Positions 48,021 through 60,639 of a stretch of DNA of 64,000 nt are shown here, in pieces (the first letter of the stretch is position 1; each line of letters starts with the position of its first letter). Under the pieces are notes generated by a model that was given only the letters and a program-made list of their open reading frames with translations, was not told the origin of the DNA and made no database searches. A program made the position numbers and the translations under genes. Source of the DNA: Mucor racemosus (lineage: Eukaryota > Mucoromycota > Mucoromycetes > Mucorales > Mucoraceae); NCBI GenBank assembly GCA_027405735.1, contig JAPEHQ010000013.1, positions 1-64,000 of the forward strand, in the 5' to 3' direction.

Positions 48021-49438
48021 GAGTGCTACAAAAACGTAATTATAAAAAGCGATAGGAAATACAATTATAACTCTTCTAAGTTTATTAAAGGTATAAAGTA
48101 AAGCAACTATTCATCTACTCGATGGGTCGTTGTGGTATTTATATCAAATGTCTAATTCAAATTACTAATGCAGTAATTTGATCTTCTTGGTTTTAAAGCT
48201 GATGGGAAAAGGGATCAGCAATTACTAATTCAGGTTATAAAATTATCTATAATTGTTGTTTGTGATTTTAAATTATAGTTAAGTTTCTATATTTCATGAT
48301 CTTGGTTCTCACACCAGATTCATGTTATTCATTACTAATTCAATTTGATGTGTGAAAGACTGCCATTAGTTCACATCAGTGAGATATAAAATAAATTTAG
48401 GAACAGGCAACATAATTCGACCGATCTATATCTATCTTGTTGTGTCTCTGGTATATCCTGGAAAATGCTTGGTATGAAATTAGTTTCAGAAAAGAGACCA
48501 CGCTCCAATTTTGAAAATTAGTAATCTTTAAATTCAACATTTTTTATTGAATTGTTTTTACTATGTAATAAGTATAATACATAGGTAAATTTTAAGATAC
48601 TTGTATTTAATTGCAAACAAGTATATAAAAATTAACATTAATGTCAACTTTATGCAAAATTTGATTACTCTTTAAAGCATAAGCAGGCGTATTAAAGTTA
48701 AATTTCAGATTCGGTGCATAGTTGGTGTTGATTGAATGCTTTTTCAAAACAGTTTGATAATAGTTGGTGCTTCGAATTATTTTTGAAAGTTGATCCTAAT
48801 TATATTTTATCCAATCATCAAATGATATACGATTGATATTGACACCATTGAATGGTATTGTTGCACATCTATTCAAATGTTTGATGCTCACTAACAATGC
48901 ACCAAAACAAATTGAGATTCGATGCTATATAATTGGTGTGAGCAAATAATTGGTGTCTTGAGAATCCTACTATTTAACATAGTTCAAAAAATAGGGCGGT
49001 AAGCTATGTATAATACAAATGAATTTTGAATGAAGTTGGTTTAGGTAGGAGTAAAATTATATTCTTTAAAATATGATGGGAAATGTCTGTGGTAACTGTT
49101 TTTTTTTTTTTTTTTTTTTTTTTTTTGGAGGGCTTTCATTCAACTATTATATTTTTCCAAAACCTATTCATTATCATGAATTACCATTCACAATATAGTG
49201 TACATGGTCTTTGTATCTTTTCTTCTATGCAGGAATAAGGTACGGATACTTGAATATGCTTAATAAAAAACTTCAATACAAATAGAAGTATATCAAAAAT
49301 GAGTAACTTTTGAGTGGATTAATTCTCATGAGGGCAAGGGACCACAATGGCTCATGATGTACAGTAAATGAAATTGAATTTTGCATCAGAATAGAAATCT
49401 CCGAGGTCGTTGTATAAAGCCTGATACATCATTTTTGA

Positions 49439-49478
<40 letters not shown>

Positions 49479-52106
49479 AAAAGCTTCATTCTTCTAAATT
49501 AATTGCGACCCTTATGACGCTGGATAAAGCGTGCGATAAACAATCATATGTACTGAGACATTCAATCGAACATGTTTTTTTTACCCCTTTAAACAACAAC
49601 TTATTCAACCAAGTTAATGATCTACTCCTCATTTTATTTAGCAAACCCGAACTTATTCATTAATTAAAATCACTAAAACATGCAAACGGTATGGTTATTG
49701 TTGCACGAGATAATCCTTAATCTTATATGCACAAAGACGAAGAAATTTTATTAGTCACTATATCATTTATAATACAATGTTACTTTTTTTAATTTTATAT
49801 AAATTTATCTATTTGTCCGTATTTTATTTTCCTCATTTTAGAACATGTAGGTGTATTGAATGATTTCCCTCCAATTTCACACTCTTTTTAGTTTTTGTAC
49901 GCAACTGATAATACATGTATCAGTAAAATAGTGATTATAATTCCTGTTTTACAGCTGAAACATATGTATATGTAAATGTAATGTATCTGTATAAATCGAC
50001 AAATATATTATAATGGCATCATATAATACATACAGAATTGGTTTTGTATTTTGCTGGGGAAAATATTCAGGGAAAAAAAGGGGGTTACGAAATAGAAAGA
50101 GAGAAAGAGAGAGAGAGAGAGAGAGATGTATTGCATGGCATCCATTATGTACACAGCAAAAGAAATCGGAAGAAAATTTTAAATTAGGTGGCAGATATAT
50201 ATAATATAATATAGTCCAGGTTTCCTACTAGAAAAGTGGCAAAACCATGCAAGGCATCATGTTCCACTGATGTTGACCTTTAAGGGGTTAGATCATGAAA
50301 AAAAAATTGCTTCTTTCTCTTTCCTATATTTAGGAGACCTTTTTAAATATATGTATGTATACATATATATATACTACCACTAATAATAATCATTTATTTC
50401 GAACCATATATTCAATGTATAACCCTTGATTTTATTTCATGAAATATGACTAAAGACACCGAAGTTGAGTTTCTCCCTTTAGCTTTTTAGCATTTGTTAA
50501 TCAAATGTGTGGAATAACTTGGTTTCTAAAATACAAACATACAACACATTTCAATTTACAATTGCGTTGTATATAATATACTGATACGCATATGATGTAT
50601 ATTGATGACTACAGTTCAATTAAGAGACATTAAAGCATGGTTTCTTTAGTGCATACAAGTCATAGTGGACAAAATAACAATACACACGGATGTACATTAC
50701 ACAAAAACTATTCTTTATCATATAAATTCTGGTAAAATATATATATATTTATTTGTCTTTTTTGTGTGTATAATATACTACAACATTTCATATGCTTTAT
50801 ACAACATGTACTATTATATATTAGCTTAAATGAGTGCGCTCGTGCTTTTATACACTACTAGATTGATTTATTAAATTATCCCAGGAATGTATTGACATAA
50901 GGGATGCCGGTGCATATAATCACCTCACTTAAACTGTAGTGAAATATATCCCAAAAGGAGGGTAAAAAAAAGAAATATTATCAAAAGAGTGCTGCTGTCA
51001 AATATTTGTGTACATATGAATATTGTATAATATAATTTGTGATGCCTTTTTTATATAATAAAATTGGATCACAATGCTTTTAATGCTTTTAATAAACCAT
51101 CGTTATAAATAAGAAAGCTTCTTGATTTGCAATAATAGTGCATAGATCGACGAAAAACTATAAAATTAAAACCATTCGATAAAGAAAAAAAAGGCTCTTC
51201 ATCCTCCTATAAAAAAAACAGCATAATATTTACATAAACCTTACAACCAAATAATCCCTAACTTTTTTAACTTGTAAATTTATGTTTCTCCGATACCAAG
51301 TATATAAGTATATATATAAAAGAAGAAGCATTCCAAACAGTACATATATATACATATAAAAAAGGGTTTATTTTCTCCTAATTTTTATTCTGTAGGCATT
51401 CATGTATCGTCATAACAAATCATAAAAGATATCCCCCTCGTTGTCATTGTGCCTTCCATATTGGTTTTTTATGTGTGTTTGCTATCATTTCGATCAATGC
51501 TTTTTTTTTTGTTTTGTTTTGTAAACATTTTGTTGCCATGGTAACATGTTTTCAAAATAAACAACAAGATTTAGTGTTATGATCTTGATACTATGTATTT
51601 TATCGTTAGAAAACATGATTTAATTGAAGCCCTTCAACTCATCTTTGCTAATATATATATATATATATATATATATAAACAGGGTCTAATATACATAATA
51701 TTGCACCATAAAAGTAGTAAACCATCATTTGTACATCTCGTGTGTATGTTCAAAGTTCTCTATCCCGTCGTACATCAAACAAACATACAATGTGTATTTT
51801 CCCTCCTCATTTTCTCCCTAACTGTGGAATTTTATGCCCCTCTCTCTCTCTCTCTCTTTTAAAGATAATTAGGCATCTTTATTTCGCTCCTCCTTCTAAA
51901 TCTAGCATTTTCCTTTTTTATAATTGAATTGAACAAATGTACATGTATGTGTATGTATATGTATATATATATCCCCTTTGTGTAATATACATAGATCCTT
52001 CACTCCTTGCTTTTTTATTTCTATATAAATAAGCTGATTGAATTGAACGAATCGAAAAAATAGAATAAAACAATAATAGTATCTCTCTTAATTACAATAC
52101 AACATC
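48021..52106. other. 4.1 kb AT-rich, no gene; homeobox 5' region
   Basis: No convincing coding frame. Contains long T runs (49099-49126 and 49441-49477), a GA tract (50102-50126), a TA tract (51649-51676), CT repeats (51841-51860) and a CTATATAAATAAG word at 52021, 86 bp before the homeobox ATG, which is a plausible TATA region. From about 49.0 kb on, no repeat family of this window appears, unlike the DNA to the left. Confidence 0.5.
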
Positions 52107-53320
52107 ATGTCACCCGAAATGTTAATGCAACCCTTTGAACAATCCTTCAATGTAGTTTCATCTACAGCACAACAAGGTTTTTATGGACAACCTCTTGTCA
52201 ATATGGAAACAGCAAATGACAACAATTATTTCCTGGGCTATCCTCATCCTCATCATCAATTTCAATATAATCATCAACAACATCAACAACATCAACACCA
52301 ACAATTAGATGGTAATGGTGATTTTAGACCATCATTTTATAATCCATTTGAAATTAAACATCGCAGACGTACATCCCGTGCACAGTTAAAGGTCCTTGAA
52401 AAGTCCTTTTTAGAAAACCCAAAACCTAATGCAACAGTTCGTCGTATTCTTGCTCAAAAATTAGATATGACTCCTCGTGGCGTGCAGATTTGGTTTCAAA
52501 ACCGTAGAGCAAAAGCTAAATTATTAAGACGTAAATCAGGACAAGAAGGAGGAGGAGGAGAAGAAGAGGAAGAAGAGCAAGGACAAGAACAATCATCAAA
52601 TCAACAAATGAATCAAGACGCATCACCAATTTTATTCACTCAATTCTTTAATAATCTCAAGGCTTGGGATAATAACAATGCTCGTTCTATAGCCACTGCT
52701 GCTGCTGCTTCTTGTATATTTGATAATGATAACAATGATTTATTAAATGGACAACAACAACAACAAACGAAATTTCCTATTCATCCACTTGCACCAGTCA
52801 TTGGTCATTCGACTTGCTCATCTTCTTCCTCAACAACATCTGATGAATTTGGTTTCATGAATTTAGAAGACTGGAGAAGAAAATCATGTCCTGCTTTGGG
52901 TACAATTAATGAACAACAACAGCCATTCTTCCAGGTAATATATATATATATATATATATATGGCATTTATAGTATTTTGATGGCATTATGCTAATATGGT
53001 TTACTCTATAGGTTGATTCTACTACTATTGCAAATACAAATATCAACAGACGTATGACAACATTTGACGATAGTGATTCCAAACATCACTTTGTTCAACC
53101 ATTTCCTATTATGAAATCCTCAAATAGTGAATGTAGTACACCAAGATGGAATAGTAATAGTCCACCAAATATGGATTTTTATACTATGAATTACTCTCCA
53201 ATGCCTCAACAATTAACACCTATGCTTTCAACTGGTTCACCTGTATCCTCTATTGATGGTGGATATTATGATTCTTGCCTTGATTTAATTATGAATTGTA
53301 GTCCATCAAATGATAAATAA
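52107..53320 (+). CDS. Homeodomain transcription factor
   Basis: Exons 52107-52934 and 53012-53320 (77-nt intron with a TA-repeat start) give 378 aa. Residues about 84-144 form a homeodomain: KHRRRTSRAQLKVLEKSF, NATVRRILAQKLDMTPRGVQIWFQNRRAKAKL, with the invariant W-F-N-R of helix 3. The N-terminus is rich in His/Gln/Pro; an acidic Gly/Glu stretch follows the homeodomain, and the tail is Ser/Pro-rich, as in activation regions. It is of the single-homeodomain (non-TALE) fungal type such as Phx1/Hoy1-like proteins, which act in stress and dimorphism; the specific role is unknown. It is convergent with the ubiquitin protease gene, with 400 bp between stops. Confidence 0.93.
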
Positions 53321-53720
53321 TTTATTTTATGATTTAACAATAACCCTCACCCTTCATTGCAAGCATATGAAACTGTTGCCTTTTATTACATGCCCTTATA
53401 TTCTCATATTACATCATACATAACACTGCATTACACATTATTTATACAAGTATAACCCCATCCCTTTCACTCCTCTTTCTTTCTCCCCTTAATCTTTTTT
53501 CCACTAATTTATGCTTTTCCTTTTGTGCTATTTTTCTTTTTTTTTTTTTTTTTTTTTGCTTTTTGCTTTTTGCTTTTTGCTTTTTGCTTTTTTTCTTCTT
53601 CCATATTATATATTCATATAGAGACATAAATGTGTATACATTTTATAAATCAAACGAAATACATTCATTCATCCATTTATACCATCGTTTTTTAATTAAT
53701 TAATAAATTTGTGATTGTTG
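53321..53720. terminator. Convergent 3' ends with (AAAAAGC)n
   Basis: The 3' region of the homeobox gene (+) and the protease gene (-). Contains a T17 run near 53538 directly followed by five GCTTTTT units (53557-53591), and TTAATTAATTAATAAA near 53692. These AT-rich tracts probably hold both polyadenylation zones. Confidence 0.5.
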
Positions 53721-56700
53721 CTATTTAACTTTTGATCGAACATAAAACAAATTATAAGCTGCTTTTGTCTAATTTATGAAATGTTAGAATAGATAAATGT
53801 CATAATGGTGAATAAAATCTTTACCACAACTTTTGATTCTTCGATTAGCTTCAGTTTACTATCATCAAAAAAGTGCCATTTATCGCTATATCCGTCTCTC
53901 ACGCTTGCAGTATCTATTTATAATTTTAATATAATCATATCTAAATTGATTGATTTTTATTAAAAAACTTACAATGTCCCCCACCAAGAGATCCGTAATG
54001 ATTCTATAAATTCAACAAATACAAGATTAAAAGGGCAATCGTCGATCTCATTAATGTATATTTTACCGATACAGCATAAAGATCATAAATAAAAGATGGT
54101 CGATCTTGAGGTGGTGAAGGGGTCATTGACATTGGAACATATCCCGAAAGATCCAAGTTCCTATATATTGCATTAGTAAAAAAAGGGGGGGGGGAGGGAG
54201 GAGGAGGAAAAGCTTCTTTATTTACCTTGAAGGGCATTTCACCATGGTATCCAACTTGTTTCTAAAGAGTCCATCAATTGAAAATCGTTTCAAATGAATC
54301 AATAATACATCGGGTAGTTTGCTCAGTGTCAATTGCTTGGAAGCTTTGCGTTTTTTTTGGCATTTTGGACATCTCCATGCATCTTCTTTATCTAATGTTT
54401 CTTCTTTGACAAAATAATCTAAACATTGGTTTAATGTAACACTAGAAATTCTTAATTTCTTTGCTGGTATAGGAAGGGTTAAAGACATGAAAGAGTTGTA
54501 AGTTGTAGATGTCTAATAAATAAAGTGTTAATATAATGAATACATACAGCAATGTATCAACTTACATGCTTGCACGTAAGACAAGTTAATCGACTACGAT
54601 ATTGCCCTTGAAATAAACTGACAATAATACTAGAGTTTGTTGCTAAATATCTCTCCCATGCTAAAGCGCTTGCTTGCCAATCTGGCAGTCTTTCAAAATC
54701 GGCCTCATCTTGGATCGTAGACAATATAGCTTTTTTATTACTATTCTTGTTCAAATCTTCATGTAGTCCATCAAGTATAAATATCAAGAATTCTTGTGAA
54801 TCATGTTGATCGTTGTTTGCAAACCTTGGAGCAAAGTTTTTTATTGCTTCTCTTAATGTCATGGGCGATATAAAATTGTAGTTTTCACTCCACATGGATC
54901 GCAATAAAAGAGCAAAGCTTTCTACTAAAGCACCGCCTGAACTGCTCTTGCTTGATTTATTAATATGTTGTCTAAATACACCAGCTATAAATCAGAGATA
55001 TATAAGTGGTTTATCATACAAAACAAAAGAAAAAACTTACATGTTAAATATCTTGCCAAGGGAATGGTGCCACTCAAACATTGAATAATGGAATTCATGT
55101 AGCATGTATTTCCCAAGTTTTTTAATCCAGTTGCTCCTATTGTCACTACAGAGTTAAGTTGAGAAAATGAAACACTACTTGTTGGACTACTAGAAGCATG
55201 AATATTGTTGGTTGACACATGATGAAATTCTGCTAATGCTGAAGGTCGGCTGATGGAAACAGTTGGTTCAGCAGATGATGGTCTTGTCTGTATTTTTATA
55301 TTTGATGATGATGATGATGATGATGTGGTTGTTGGTTTATCGTTTTTACTATGATATGCCATTGGTGGAACATCGTATAATTTGCTTGTAGTAGTAGTAA
55401 ATCCATTGAATGGATTATCTATAAATGTTCTTCGTCTATGTAATTTTGGATAGGAAGGTGGTATTGGTCTTAATTCCTTTTGTGGCTGTGGTTGTGGTTG
55501 CTGTTGTTGTTGTTGTTGTTGTTGTTGAAAGGGTTCATTAGGTACTAATAATTCGGGATATCTTGTAGTTTGTGATTCTTTTCTTGGTGCAGTTGGTAAT
55601 GGTTGAGGTTTAGAAATTGGATTATTATATGATTGTGGGTGTTGGTGATGTCGTCCTTTACCAGTAAAATAATCATACAATGAATCATGCATGTCATAAT
55701 CTTTATATGAATGGGTGCTATTGCTACTACTGCTACTACCACCACTATTGTTATTGTTATTAGATTTAAACCAATGTTTCTTTTCTTTTTGAGTTGGAAA
55801 TCTATATACGCCTCTTTCGCCTACAGCTGACATCCATGCCTCAAATCCACCAACCAACATTTTTGGAGAATGTTTAATTTGTCCTGATTCTAATGCTCGT
55901 CTCATATTAAACGCTGGTTTATATGCTGTCTCGATTGATTTACTATTTTGGTCATAGTAAACAATTAAATCAAATCTAACTCTTTCTGCAAATAATGTTT
56001 GTTCAGCCTCGGGATTTTGTAATAGAGATTCTTGAATTTTAATAGTCTTTACACTGTAGAAAGATTTGATTAATAACAGAAATGTATATATATATATATT
56101 TAAAAACCTACTCGTGTTGTAAAACAGCAGGTTCAATTTGAATAATCCATTGATGCTTAATACATCCATTTTTGAATGCTTCTCTTGTTCGAACATCAAT
56201 TAATAAAATACTTGGTGGATTTGATTTCGATGTAATTAATTTTGCCAACTCAATAGGTTCAATTGTTGGCATATTAGGAAACTGATTGTTTGTCCATGAT
56301 GGTAATTGAATCACATTATTCTCGGATAACTTTAAATTTGCTGTATTTTGTACCAACTGATTCATGCTATTTTGTGGTATCTGAGTTGTTGGTGCTGCTG
56401 CAATAGGTAAATCATTCAATGAATAATGAGGAAAATTTCGTGGGTCATGACTTGGAATATACGCATAAGATGCAATTTGGGTAGTTGTTGGACTTGTAGG
56501 ATTGATATTAAAGTGGGGATTATTATAATAAGGCTGCTGAAGTTGATTCTGTTGTCTTGATAATCGATACCAAGCTTCAATTCTTAATGCTAAATCTTGC
56601 AGTAAAGCAAATATTTCCTCATTTGTCCTCTAGTTTTCATGTAAGTTGACCGTAATTACACAGCAATTATAATATCTATATACCTTTTTTAAGCTTAAAA

Positions 56701-57129
56701 ATACAGGATCATGTCTTACTTGATCATAGCACGAATGTAATTTAATAATTTCTACCATAATACTACAAAATTGGGGGGAGGGAAGTTTAGAGAAAAATCA
56801 ACACACACCAAAACTTTGAAGAATTTTCACTCTTACCTACAACCTCTCATATATGATATATATGCACTTTCTAGGTCATTATTAAGTATAGCTAGATCAC
56901 CCTATTTTATATTTTGCTATTGTGTTACTAAATTATCACAAAATACGACTTTTTTTCTTACATATACCTGTTCATAAAGTTTAATAACCGAGTTGACCCA
57001 CCTTTTTACTCCATAGGTTTCTGTGTCTGCTTTATCCACATAAGCTCTTTGTCTTAGATCATCAATAAGACCAGATGGTGTATTTTGTCTATGATAAATA
57101 TCTACATGGTTATTCAGGGAAGTAGACAT
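53721..57129 (-). CDS. Ubiquitin-specific protease, Doa4/Ubp5-like
   Basis: Eleven exons, all phase-consistent, give 934 aa, close to yeast Doa4: 56968-57129, 56837-56901, 56684-56762, 56112-56629, 55041-56053, 54566-54984, 54226-54512, 54067-54160, 53973-54003, 53825-53913, 53721-53768. ATG at 57129 (MSTSLNNHVD). Residues 1-125 are helical, resembling the USP8-dimerisation/MIT region. A rhodanese-like domain follows (ILLIDVRTREAFKNGCI, HSPKMLVGGFEAW) without an obvious active Cys. A Gln/Ser-rich linker precedes the catalytic core: Cys box LGNTCYMNSIIQC (Cys near 590), DQHDSQEFLIFILDGLHEDLN, zinc pairs CLTCKH and CPKCQKK, and His box GGGHYTASVRDG with WHFFDDS. Doa4-like enzymes recycle ubiquitin from endosomal cargo; that role is inferred. 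Confidence 0.93.
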
Positions 57130-57671
57130 GATGTTGTAATGGAAACGAGAAGGAAAAGATGAAGAAGAAAAGGGCAAAACTTTTTGAATTTAAAAGTCCA
57201 ACTTTATTACAGAATATTTCATTCAGCAGGAAAAAAGTAAATGCGAAACGATTTCATTCTTCTTTGTGAACAAAGAGCATATAAAATGTTTTTGTTATTG
57301 ATAATGTCATAAATAGAAGTATATTCACCTATATGGTTTCTTACAAGCATTACAATGGTTCCAGTCTCAATTATGCCATTGGATTTTCTTTCAGGGAGAG
57401 TGGAGTAACAATGATCAATAGAATTATTGATTCGCTTATTTGATGAATTGTCGGTAACACTTGTACAGACATCGTACCATTCAGTTTAGATTATGAATAT
57501 GTAGTCTTTCTTTTCATAACTTTTTTCTCTTTGGATCTGCATGAATAAGTGGTCCCTTTATAATGTAAAGCTCAAAGAAAGGTACTACCATCTATCATTA
57601 TTGTCATTATTAGATACTTTAATGTCCTTTTGCTATAGTTTATTGATAGAAAAACAAGAAAATCTAATATT
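57130..57671. promoter_or_regulatory. Protease upstream / DPP5 3' region
   Basis: 540 bp between the start of the Doa4-like gene and the stop of the dipeptidyl-peptidase gene, both on the minus strand. No frame or repeat recognised. Confidence 0.45.
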
Positions 57672-59942
57672 CTATTCCTCTTGTAAACGAAGAGAGGGAG
57701 TTTTATCACTGCTGCTATTATCATCCTCAGAAACGGATGTATATTTACCAATCCATTCAAGTACTGCAGTGAAAATATCATGTTAGCTTCCAATGTATAA
57801 ATACCACTTGATATTTGTATAAAGTTACCTTCATTATGCCATTTTAATGAATTGGCAGGCTTCAAAACCCAATGATTCTCATCAGGAAAGTATAATAAAC
57901 GGGATGGAATACCTTGTCTTTGAAGAGCAGTAAATGTTGATAATGATTCACCAAATGTTAATCTGAAATCATTACCACCATGAATAACCAACATTGGTGT
58001 CTTCCAGTTTTGGACGAAATTAGATGGAGACCATTTTTCGTATATTCCTCTTTGGTCTACGTGAACAGGCGATCCTCCAAATTCCTTTTCGGCAAAGTAA
58101 AGTTCATCAGTAGTATAATAAACTTGAGTTGTAGAGAATACACCATCGTGGTTAACAAGAGCCTTAAATTTGTTGCTATGGCCATTTAACCAATTAGCCA
58201 TGAACCCGCCGTAGGAACCACCCAAGCCAGAAACACGCTCTGGATCAAGATAATCAAACTTATTTAATACATAATCAAGGCCAGTTTCGAGATCATAGAA
58301 AGGATGAGATCCCCAATTCTCGCCAATTGAATCTGTAAATGCTTGACCATAACCTGTTGAACCATGAAAATTGATAGCTACAACACCATAACCAGCGCCT
58401 GCAAAGATTTGTGGATTCCAACGGGTTGACCAGCTATCGCCCCAAGCACCTTGAGGACCACCATGAATTAAGAATGCAACAGGGTATCTTTTACCTTCTT
58501 CAAAATTAGTTGGTTTAAGATACCATCCATGAACTTCTTGATCCATTGCACCAATAAATGAAATATCTTCAGGTTCAGAAAATTCGATAGATCCAAGTTT
58601 CTTGGCTAAATTTCCCTCAATTGCCAAAGCCTTGATTTCTTTAGTTTCTACATTTAATACATGAGGAGCAACAGGATGCTTCATTGAACTGGCACCATAG
58701 AAAATCTCGCCTGAAGGAAGAACAGATAAGCCAGCGGCATATTTTGTTTCAGTCAATGTATCAACAGATTCTGTTTCAAGATCAATTGCAAAGATCTTGT
58801 TACGGCCTTTTTGCTCTGCAGTAACATACAATGTCTTGGAATCAAGGGAAGAAGTAATTTCATGAGGGCTGGAATCCCAAGATTCAGCAATAACCTTTCT
58901 TTCCTTTGTAGTAAAATCATAAAGAACAATACGATTGCGATCAGCTTCATATTGAGGTTTATACATTTGGAAATAAACTAGTTGACCAGAGGGAGTAAAA
59001 TGAGGTGCAGAAGCAGCAGCAGGAATATCTTTGTTAATAGCAATGGGCTCGTCTTTACCAGAAGTAGATACAGTATAAACATGAGCAGATGTTTGCCAGG
59101 CATTGTCTTTTGAAGTAATTTTGGCTACAAAGGCAATTTGAGATGCATCCGGAGAAATATCATAATCACTAGCATCACCTTGAGGGAAGCCAGGTGATTC
59201 TAGTCCACTGTTTCTCAATAAATTGATAGGTTTGTCAGCAATTTGATATTTAGAATCGTTATTAATTTCAAGATGAACAACAAAAATATTATTCTTTTTC
59301 TCATTCTTGACATAATCATCCCAATGTCTCACCATAAGTTGATCATATACTAAAGCTGTATCCTTTTTAGTGCTTTCGATTTCCTTGTCCTTTTTCAATG
59401 TACTTTCAAGATCTTCAACGTCATTATAAACAGAAGCAGAAAACGCCAATAACTTGTTCTTGATATTGTATTTAATATTTTCAATAGAAATAGGGAAATT
59501 TGAAAGACGGTAAGATTCCTTGTCAGCTAAATTAAGAACGTAAAGTTGATCCACCTTTTCATCTGAATCAGTTTGATGATGAAAATAAGCGACATGTTCA
59601 TCATCCAAGAAAAAAGGTTCATTGTCTGATGTGTCAAATGATGGCTTTGTCAACTCTTGTATAGAATTATCATTTACATTTAAAAGGTAAAGATTACGAA
59701 CACTCTAATACGGATTGCATCATTTTAGTACGTTATTGTGGGTTTAATTGTGCATTTTTGTTTACCTTAGCTTCATCAATGCTGTATGTGGATTGAGAAT
59801 AAACAGCAAAAGTACCGTTGGGAGAAGTAACAGGAATTCCTGGTCTTGCTAATTGAATCAAATCAATAGGTGAAAATATTTCGGCCATGACAAAAGTACT
59901 GGACACTAAACTGAAAAGAAAAAGCGTGCTTTTAACCAACAT
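57672..59942 (-). CDS. DPP5: Secreted dipeptidyl-peptidase V
   Basis: Exons 59766-59942, 57829-59704 and 57672-57763 (61- and 65-nt introns) give 714 aa, the usual length of fungal DppV. ATG at 59942 opens MLVKSTLFLFSLVSSTFVMA, a clear signal peptide; the longer frame upstream lacks an ATG. The N-terminal half is a beta-propeller; the C-terminal half is an S9 alpha/beta hydrolase with nucleophile motif GGSYGGFMANW (Ser near 556), acid in VIHGGNDFRLTFGES and His in DENHWVLKP. It removes X-Ala, His-Ser and similar dipeptides from extracellular peptides and may serve nutrition. The third exon encodes the last ~30 residues, VLEWIGKYTSV plus an acidic Ser-rich tail; without splicing the frame would run into a long nonsense extension. 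Confidence 0.94.
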
Positions 59943-60639
59943 AGTTTTGTACGCGTATTTTATACAAAAGAAAATAGAAGAGAGAGAGAGAGACAAGAGC
60001 TTGGTATATTGGGTTTTTTCCCTAATGAATTGGAGAGGAGATTTTTATTCCCTTCCAAATGTTGCATACATTACTCTGTATAGAAGATTTTGCCCCATTT
60101 GTAATCGAGTCGGATTTTCAACAATTACAGTATTATAAGAAACGAAAGGTTCAGTCGTACAGTAACTGATCCCAGGCAGCACGATTACGACTGCGTAGGT
60201 TATTTGGAACGCCGGAACGCGGCATGCACTCATATTGAACTTAAGGTGATCCTTGGTTGAGCATTGATAGAATGAACAGCTATAATTTCACAACAAGTAC
60301 AACTTTATCAAACCAGATTTACAGCCATCGACTGCAATGATAATATTAACTGTTTTTGATCGAATAAAGGATTCACATAATATTTTATACTTTGATTAAT
60401 TGACTAATTAGTCAGCAAATTAAATATGGTAGTCTGTAGCAAATGTATTATATTTCTTTATTTCATAATGATCAATCAAATTAATTTTGGCAAGAGCATA
60501 ATGGCTAAATCTATTGAAAAGAGTTCATAAAAGGATCCTGTCTATATCTTCCATTTATAGCGTGCTATACTTTTATAATTAACTCCATACGAGACACTTT
60601 TTATAATATATTATCTTGGACAATGCAAAATAGATTTTA
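59943..60639. promoter_or_regulatory. DPP5 promoter region, no gene
   Basis: A CT/GA repeat (about 59980-59993) lies in the presumed 5' UTR of DPP5. Further upstream the sequence is AT-rich with no recognised feature. Confidence 0.45.

Noticed and set aside
57572..57828. Long C-terminal extension of the dipeptidyl-peptidase read without splicing
   Set aside because: Retains an intron with good GTAACT and CTGCAG sites; splicing gives the conserved end and normal length.
60120..60240. Possible tRNA or small RNA because of raised GC content
   Set aside because: No cloverleaf, no A/B box pair and no terminal pairing could be found.
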